Shown here piece by piece: positions 58,101 to 64,000 of a DNA stretch of 64,000 nucleotides. Positions within the stretch are counted from its first letter, which is position 1; the number at the start of each line of letters is the position of its first letter. A model generated the notes under the pieces. That model made no database searches, was not told where the DNA came from, and was given only the letters and a program-made list of their open reading frames with translations. Source of the stretch: Urechis unicinctus (Eukaryota; Annelida; Polychaeta; Xenopneusta; Urechidae); contig CM067343.1 of assembly GCA_034190875.2 (NCBI GenBank), forward strand, positions 57,390,231 through 57,454,230. The letters are read 5' to 3'. The position numbers and the translations under genes were made by a program.

Positions 58101-61100
58101 GTCAATGCCTCTCTGGATATAAGGGCCAACACTGCGATCAAGGTACGTCCCTCACACTTTATATATAACCTCCAGGTCACTGAATGGTGTTATAGGTCTA
58201 TAAAATGTGACATAATATCGCTGAAAACGGACCTAACTGGCTCATTAACACATTTTAGCTCAAGCATTCTAGGAAGCATATATCGGCGAACACTAACAGG
58301 ATAAATATCAAACCTACATGGCTAATTAGAGAATCACTGGCGCTATATAAGATGGTTGATTGACCGGTAAGAGAATCATCGGCACTATATCTAATGGTTG
58401 ATTGATCGGTAGGATTACCACCGGCACTATATCAGACGGTTGATTTACCGTTAAGATTATCAACACTAACAAGATAAATATCAAACCTACATGGCTAATT
58501 AGAGAATCACTGGCGCTATATAAGATGGTTGATTGAGCAGTAAGAGAATCACCGGCACTATATTAGATGGTTGATTGACCGGTTAGAGAATCACCAGCAC
58601 TATATTAGATGTTTGATTGACCGGTAAGATTATCACCGGCACTATATCAGATGGTTGATTGACCGTTAAGATTATCACCGACACTATAGATGGTTATCAC
58701 CGGCACTATATATATCTAATCACCGGCACTATATGGTTGAGTAAGATTATGCACTATACCAGATAATCACCGGCACTATATCAGATGGTTGATTGATCGG
58801 TTATAGAATTACCTGGCCAATAACATATAATTGATTCACCAGCTAGATATTACTTTAAGGACAAAATGCAAGGCGTCAAAAGTCATCTTGTATAGCAATG
58901 CCATTCTGGCGGTTTTGGACCTTTTTTCGGCATTACTTTGTAGCTCTATGGACCAATGTAACTCGTTATCTAATCGATAATCACCAATGTTAGATTTCAT
59001 AGCAACAGACGCCATTGTGAGATTTCATAGCAACAGACGCCATTGTTAGATTTCATAGCCACAAACACCATTGTGAGTAGCAATAGTCGAGAGACAGGCG
59101 CCTTTGTAATAAGTTGTTTTAGCGACATGCCTCGTTGTAAGTTATCTTAGCGATAGGAGCCATTGTAAGTTGACTTGCGTAAAATCCATTGTAAGTTGTC
59201 TTAGCGAAAGATACCATTGTGAGTTGACTTATATTGAATAGTTTTACTTCGGCTATTAGCCTTCATATGGAATGACCGAGTAATTTGTTTGCCCAGCGGA
59301 CGAGAGCTAATTTTCATATCCATGTGTTCATCCCTGGATTAATATATTGTGTCTCATTGCATGTTTTCTTCATTGATTTGTTAAAATTTGTTGTACATCT
59401 TATTCTAACATGACGTTTTAGCTATTTTTTTAAAATGGCTGAGTGGTTGTTTTCAGACGTAGACGGCTGTAGCAATATGACATGTCCCGCAAACTCAGCA
59501 TGTATTTATACTGATGAGGGACCTCAATGCGCATGCGCACCTGGTTACACGGACCTACTCAACAACACTGGATGTCAACGTAAGAATTGATGCAGTCAAA
59601 TGCTTGAAATCCGTAGTCGCAATATAGCTGCATGAGAATATGCCAAGCATTAACACTGCTATAGATTGGCGGTTTATGACCATCGAATTGACCTCGTACC
59701 GCTCTTCTTTACCAGTCCTTGACAGATGCCAGTCCAACCCCTCCCCTTGTGACGAGAATGCATCCTGCCGAACTATAGCTTCAAACCAGGTGTCTTGTGA
59801 CTGCAAAGAGGGTTACCATGGTGACGGATTTGTTTGTGAACCAATTGACCCGTGTCAAAATGCGACTTCAGGCCAGTGCCCGAGCACCACGTCGTGTGTG
59901 TACATCGGTCCAGGCAATGTAAAGAGTTATGGTAATTTTCTTGGGAACAGCAATATGTTTTGTGGACGAACTAGTTAGATCAAGTACTTACTGTAAGTGA
60001 CTGGTAGTATCAATGTGTCATGTGTTTTTCACAGAGTACATGCGAGTGTCGGGCTGGTTATGAGAACTATACAGTTGGTGTAGGTTGTGGTATGGTCGAC
60101 CTGTGCTCGACTTCCCCAAGACCCTGTAACGAGAACGCCAACTGCAGCATGGTGGCGCCACTGCAGTATATGTAAGTCATAACCGTCTGTCACATCCAAT
60201 TTATAAATGTATACAAACATTAAATGAGGGCAAGGTAGATTTTTGTCGATCGTGAGAGTGTTTTGTTGGGTTCTTATATACCTCCCTGTGGATATGAGGT
60301 ACGTGTTTTCGTCTTTTGTGGCCCATGTCCGCATGGTCAGGAGGTCATCCAACTAACACATCAGATCAGTGTGTACGCGAGCGAGAACGATAGATGGCGC
60401 TGTGGGTGGGCGTTGGTGCGGCTTGAGCGGACCGTGGGGCATTGTGCCCGGGGCATGGTGTAAGGTAGAGAGTATGTGGTTAGAAGCTGGTGGAGACGAG
60501 GTGACCTTTGTCCAACCTAACGGCGGGATGCCTATTCCGATACTATCCATCTAGACCCAAAATCCGGACAGACAGGTCCTGAAGCATCTCAGGAACAGGT
60601 GTTCTAGCAATAATAAGTCCTAGCAAACCATATTCTACTTTTGCTTCTGAAGTTTCATACTTGTAAGGAAGAAATGCGGACAGAATACAAATACTCAGTT
60701 CTCTGATGCTGTGTGGTGGAACAAATATCTGCTAGGAACTGCTCAGAAACAGGTGAACATAGGAAGAAGGGATGTCAAAATAATCTTATGCGTTGTGGAA
60801 GGTTCCCTCATTCCCGTTGTCACCTAACCCAACATGATTTGTGTATCTTTTAGCTGAGTGGATTGACCAACATCCCCGGGCCGTCACCACCGCCCCCCCC
60901 CCCCCCCCCCCCCCCCTACTGTTCTTGTTGCTTTCATTGCCAGGTTTCAACTTTTCTAACCATTACTCCTTACATACTTTTGCAGGTGTTCATGCTACGA
61001 CGGTTATATAGGAAACGGGAGTGTTTGTTATGGGAACCTATTGCAGGTAACCAGGCATTATAATGGCGATATAACTGGTCATATCTGCTTTGAGACAGGC

Positions 61101-63930
61101 TTCATTTGACTTCCTGTTTCTTTATGATGCTGTGCAGAGAGCTCGTCAAATGAACGCGGAACATCCGGAGTTACAGGGACAGTTCAACTTGGCTGTTAAC
61201 CTCATCAAGTTCGCGTATGAAGACGCCTTTATCAACGGGGGTCCCTTTACAGTTTTCCTGCCTGTAGACAATGGCTTTCAACGGGGGCTTTCTCTTGCCA
61301 TGGTGGGTGCATTTCATCAACACGCATCAGCATTCTGTTGTGAACTTAGTCATTGAATGGTGCCCTGCTTCTTTTGACAATGATATTCGTAAATGTGAAT
61401 ACAATTGAACAATGCGCCAACAAAGCTTATATGGCTGAAATTCCTTGACACAGACAGATCTAACACAATATGTAATGTATGTATATGATATCGTAATCAG
61501 TGAAATCATGAATATGTTTGGTATTTGCTCTTAATAGTTAGGTAGGATGGCCACTGACAGGGAATTCGCGCGTCTATTACTACGTCATCACATGGTTGCT
61601 GCGGTGCTGTCATCTGCTGACCTCCTCAATTCAAGCACTATCTACACACTGGAAGGCCACCCAGCACAGTTAGAATACATGGTACATTTTAAATACACTT
61701 GTTGTTTAACATATTTGCTCCACGACGACGTTTGTACACCTGGCTTAATTCACAGTAAATGTCATATTTGATAGACAATGTAGGAATTGTGGGTTAAAGC
61801 TGTAGGTAGGAATCTTGGAATGACAGCGAGTTATCGGCTGTGATGTAGCGTAAAATGGACTTTGGAATTCCGAGCTTCCAGAGATAACAGCTCAACCAAC
61901 TTGGCTTTGTTAATTGCCAACTGTGGCCGTTCAAACGATTTCTTTCTTATTGTTACATGTACTATGCGTTGGTTTATAACAGAGGGGAGCATTACGTTAC
62001 CGACTGTACGGCAAACCAGACCATGCTCGCGTTCTGGAGGCTGATCAAATCGCCTCCAATGGAGTGCTACATGTGGTCGACAAGTTACTCGATCGGACAC
62101 CCGTTGTACAAGGCAATGTCACGGTCAGTTCTCCTACTGCCTACTGAAATACATGTCACCAAACCAACACTCCAGGTGTTTTGTACCAGTGTCCGTAATA
62201 AAGGAATTCGTAGCCATTGGGATTTTTGAAAATAGCCGAAAAATGCATCTTTGATGAATTGCTTGGTTGATTGCAGATATCTGTGTTGGACATGTTTGAG
62301 TCAGATGGCCGCTTTAACCGCATCGAGAACCTCTCCAAGGTATGTCACGTGACGTCATCATATTCCCGCTGCCATTATTTCCATAATCTAGCAATGACTG
62401 TCGGCACTCCTGTGTGGCATTGACTGACTAGTCACGTGTTTGTCCAAGTAGGGAACGGAGCTGGAGACGCAATTACAAAGTAACGGCTCGTGGACCGTAT
62501 TCGCTCCTATCAACAGCGCGTGGGATGCCCTTCCACCCGGCACGGTCGAGTACCTGCACACACCTGACGTAAGCTGACATTTGTTAATCATCTTCATTCT
62601 GGCTATGGGTATTATGCGTCTTCCATACAAGCACCGTACGTGGGTGTGGAAGTGGTGATTAAATGCGAAATATTGGAAATAGTGAGCGTGTTGGTAAAGA
62701 TTTCTTTAGAGCAAAGTGTGGACAGAGAATGGGTCATTTTGCTCTGGAGTTTCGAATATAAGTATATGAGTGTCACATGTACAGAATGATCCAATCATTT
62801 CAATGATGTTACGCCCATTTCAATGATGTTACGCCCATTTGTCGCTGTTAACGGACGAGCACCGTGTGTTTCCAGGGGCGCGGGAGACTTATGGCACTGT
62901 TGACCAACCATATAATATCAGGCCACGTGGTACGTAAATAGCAGCCTATACCATTATCTTTTATTACAGCTTTATTGTGGTAAATAGTGTGGTTGCTTTG
63001 TACACATTACCGATATTTTCAGATGACAGCGGACATCCTTATGAACCAACAGCGGATTGTAATGATGTCTACCTCGGGGGTCGCTGTCAATCTCACGGCA
63101 GAGGTGAGATATTTTCGTGATAAATTGTTCATCTCAAAATCCCGCCGATAAATATTCTCTCGGTGGCCTACATGACGCTGTTTTATGCTTTAGCTGTGAC
63201 TTCTCTCCCTCTCTATAGGGTGTTTTGACTCCATCATCACGTACATCTCAACGCTCGCTCCATTTACCTCTGTCTCTCGCTTTTGGCATTGCTCTTGAGC
63301 AGGTTTTATCATATTCCTTTGCTCTGGCGTCCGTCCGTGAAGTTATGGTGGCATGTTTTCTTACGAAGCAAGTAACCAATTTGTGCATGAACCCCTCTTA
63401 TGACTATGGACCCTTGCAATCCAAAACTCAGCCCCATATGACCTTTGACCCTGAGTTACCTGGGTTATCTCTTGTCCTAAGGAAAACCCAATGGATAATT
63501 ACTTTTGAAGGAACTTTCCTTTATAAAACAAGCTAGCTGCCCCGAATTACACATAGACATCTCTGATGTTAATAGTTTCGTGCAAACTTAAAATCAGCCG
63601 TAAGTGGCCTTTGATGCCTGAGGTATTATTGGAAATCTCATGCACCATTTAGACGTTTTTGAAAATCATCTCAAAGCGATCAAATCCTCTTGCTTATTAT
63701 TCTGTCTCTCTCATCACTTCCGTCCATTCCGCATCTATCACCTCATTTCTACCCACCTGTTGCCATTATTCCAGGGACGTCTGGTTCTGGGCGGCAATTC
63801 TAACGTCATACAGGCGGACATTTCCACCTGTAACGGCGTCGTTCACCTGGTGGACCGTGTTCTCATTCCCTCCTCCCTCGATTCCCTTCTACCTCATCGA
63901 TGTGACGTCACCTCATTCAGTCAAGTCAAG
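54730..63930 (+). CDS. stabilin-like scavenger receptor, 5' part
   Basis: Stabilins are large type I membrane receptors made of EGF-like clusters alternating with FAS1 domains; vertebrate members clear hyaluronan, modified LDL and apoptotic cells. Seventeen phase-consistent exons (about 754 residues): 54730-55149, 55556-55718, 56054-56139, 56353-56422, 58047-58142, 59457-59579, 59716-59918, 60035-60171, 60986-61046, 61138-61306, 61542-61681, 61983-62105, 62277-62339, 62452-62568, 62876-62929, 63023-63103, 63775-63930. The order signal peptide, cysteine motif, EGF cluster, FAS1, FAS1 is that of the stabilin N-terminus. The gene continues past the right edge (donor at 63931), so the later EGF/FAS1 cycles, link domain and transmembrane segment are not seen. 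STAB1 versus STAB2 cannot be decided; an invertebrate pre-duplication form is likely. Confidence 0.93.
55556..61046 (+). CDS. stabilin-like EGF-cluster exons
   Basis: Eight exons encode ARCRPGDSKLTRGRG, a basic insert, CCPGFWGPDCQ, ECPGGANTPCSDQGTC, NFSGFACERC, VCRCVHGLCSNGREGDGSC, DVDGCSNMTCPANSAC, DRCQSNPSPCDENASC, CECRAGYENYTVGVGC and CSCYDGYIGNGSVC. CCPGFWGPDC and the ECPGGA start are stabilin signatures; the six-cysteine EGF pattern recurs six to seven times. Several N-x-S/T sites (NFSG, NYTV, NCSM) suggest N-glycosylation. Exon 55556-55718 carries an unusual RRRRRRTGCRHVC basic run. Confidence 0.9.
57093..57287 (+). pseudogene. RecQ-type helicase fragment in a stabilin intron
   Basis: A 64-codon frame reads LELNDKQRECLQKLFVGKDV, then VANLPTGYGKSLIYHLLPQI. 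LNDKQREC corresponds to the RecQ motif 0 and LPTGYGKSLIYHLLP to motif I (Walker A). After about 45 residues the similarity ends in a poor tail before TGA, and no later helicase motif follows. It is a partial copy, probably carried in by a mobile element, with no splice context and on the same strand as stabilin. Confidence 0.7.
58290..58800. repeat. degenerate 42-45 bp tandem repeat in stabilin intron
   Basis: AATCACCGGCACTATATCAG followed by ATGGTTGATTGACCGGTAAG recurs about ten times with drift and internal deletions; the half-unit CACCGGCACTATA is best kept. Confidence 0.8.
58965..59230. repeat. degenerate repeat of about 30 bp in stabilin intron
   Basis: Variants of AGATTTCATAGCAACAGACG with CCATTGTNAG recur about eight times, drifting to GTTGTCTTAGCGA-type copies. 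It lies a short distance after the previous array in the same intron. Confidence 0.65.
60893..60917. repeat. poly-C homopolymer (about 25 C)
   Basis: An uninterrupted C run preceded by CCACCG. It creates a false proline run on plus and lies about 65 bp before the acceptor of exon 60986-61046. Confidence 0.9.
61138..62105 (+). CDS. stabilin-like FAS1 domain 1 exons
   Basis: Three exons encode FAYEDAFINGGPFTVFLPVD, then MATDREFARLLLRHHMV and LRYRLYGKPDHARVLEADQ, ending IASNGVLHVVDKLLDRTPV. TVFLPVDNGF and NGVLHVVDKLL are the H1 and H2 FAS1 motifs. The donor of the first exon is placed at 61306 (GTGG/GTGCAT), which fits the next acceptor phase; the stronger-looking GTGGGT at 61303 would break frame. 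Confidence 0.85.
62277..63930 (+). CDS. stabilin-like FAS1 domain 2 exons
   Basis: Five small exons encode ISVLDMFESDGRFNRIENLS, SNGSWTVFAPINSAWDAL, LMALLTNHIISGHV, MTADILMNQQRIVMM and ADISTCNGVVHLVDRVLIP, ending LPHRCDVTSFSQVK. WTVFAPINSAW and NGVVHLVDRVLIP are the two FAS1 motifs; the closing HRCDV leads into the next EGF set in vertebrate stabilins. The exon ends at AAG/GTAGAG, 70 bp from the window edge. Confidence 0.88.
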
Positions 63931-64000
63931 GTAGAGTCCCCCTCGCTCCTACAGATCTTCGACTTGGTGCATTTTGAGTATTAAGCATAAGTTGTATATT

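Noticed and set aside
61303..61308. Donor at 61303 (ATG/GTGGGT) for the first FAS1 exon
   Set aside because: It would leave phase 0, which breaks the frame of the next exon; the donor four bases later (61307) keeps the FAS1 sequence in frame.
1..64000. tRNA or rRNA genes
   Set aside because: No cloverleaf with paired A and B boxes and no rRNA-like stretch was recognised by eye; a tRNAscan/Infernal run would decide.
1..64000. Bacterial-type operons, ribosome binding sites or prophage
   Set aside because: Genes are split by GT/AG introns with animal domain architectures; the DNA is eukaryotic nuclear.

Overview
This window reads as nuclear DNA of an intron-rich invertebrate animal. Protein-coding exons are short (mostly 50-200 bp), have GT/AG borders, use the standard code, and sit in AT-rich DNA crowded with minisatellites and transposon remnants. 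The recognisable genes are bilaterian families. The exact taxon cannot be fixed from the sequence; a mollusc or other marine lophotrochozoan is my best guess (inference).

Layout, left to right. 1-9.7 kb: mostly non-coding, with a short possible first coding exon (2721-2739), a transposon-like fragment with a Tudor-like ORF (about 4.3-4.8 kb), a 46-bp minisatellite, and a 21-bp minisatellite of about 1 kb. 9.7-20.55 kb, plus strand: an FGD5/FGD6-type Rho-family GEF (disordered N-terminus, DH, PH, FYVE, PH). 22.8-25.4 kb, minus strand: PPP4R2, regulatory subunit 2 of protein phosphatase 4, complete in seven exons, with a CRE/E-box/YY1-like promoter. 25.5-31 kb: mostly silent, with one orphan exon-like segment. 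31.0-46.3 kb, plus strand: a large gene whose 19 phase-consistent exons encode an N-terminal coiled coil, a long disordered linker, a PH domain and a complete divergent actin-related domain. One of its introns carries a decayed minus-strand LINE reverse transcriptase. 46.3-54.7 kb: a repeat-rich interval with a hairpin element, a 39-bp tandem repeat, three copies of a dispersed repeat, a hAT-like DNA transposon with terminal inverted repeats and 5-bp flanking direct repeats, and small ORFs of unknown identity. 54.7 kb to the right edge, plus strand: a stabilin-like receptor (signal peptide, Ser/Thr-rich stretch, EGF-like repeats, two FAS1 domains), cut by the window end; one of its introns holds a RecQ-helicase fragment.

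The genes do not form a pathway. FGD and the PH-actin protein both suggest membrane-linked actin control, PPP4R2 is a nuclear/cytosolic phosphatase subunit, and stabilin is a scavenger/adhesion receptor; I see no evidence of co-regulation.

The most unusual items are the PH plus actin-related fusion; a 30-bp tandem repeat in that gene that copies its own splice donor in frame four times; and a general tendency of tandem repeats to begin at or close to 5' splice sites in this region. Exon borders were read by eye and checked by phase arithmetic; no alignment, transcript or database search was run.
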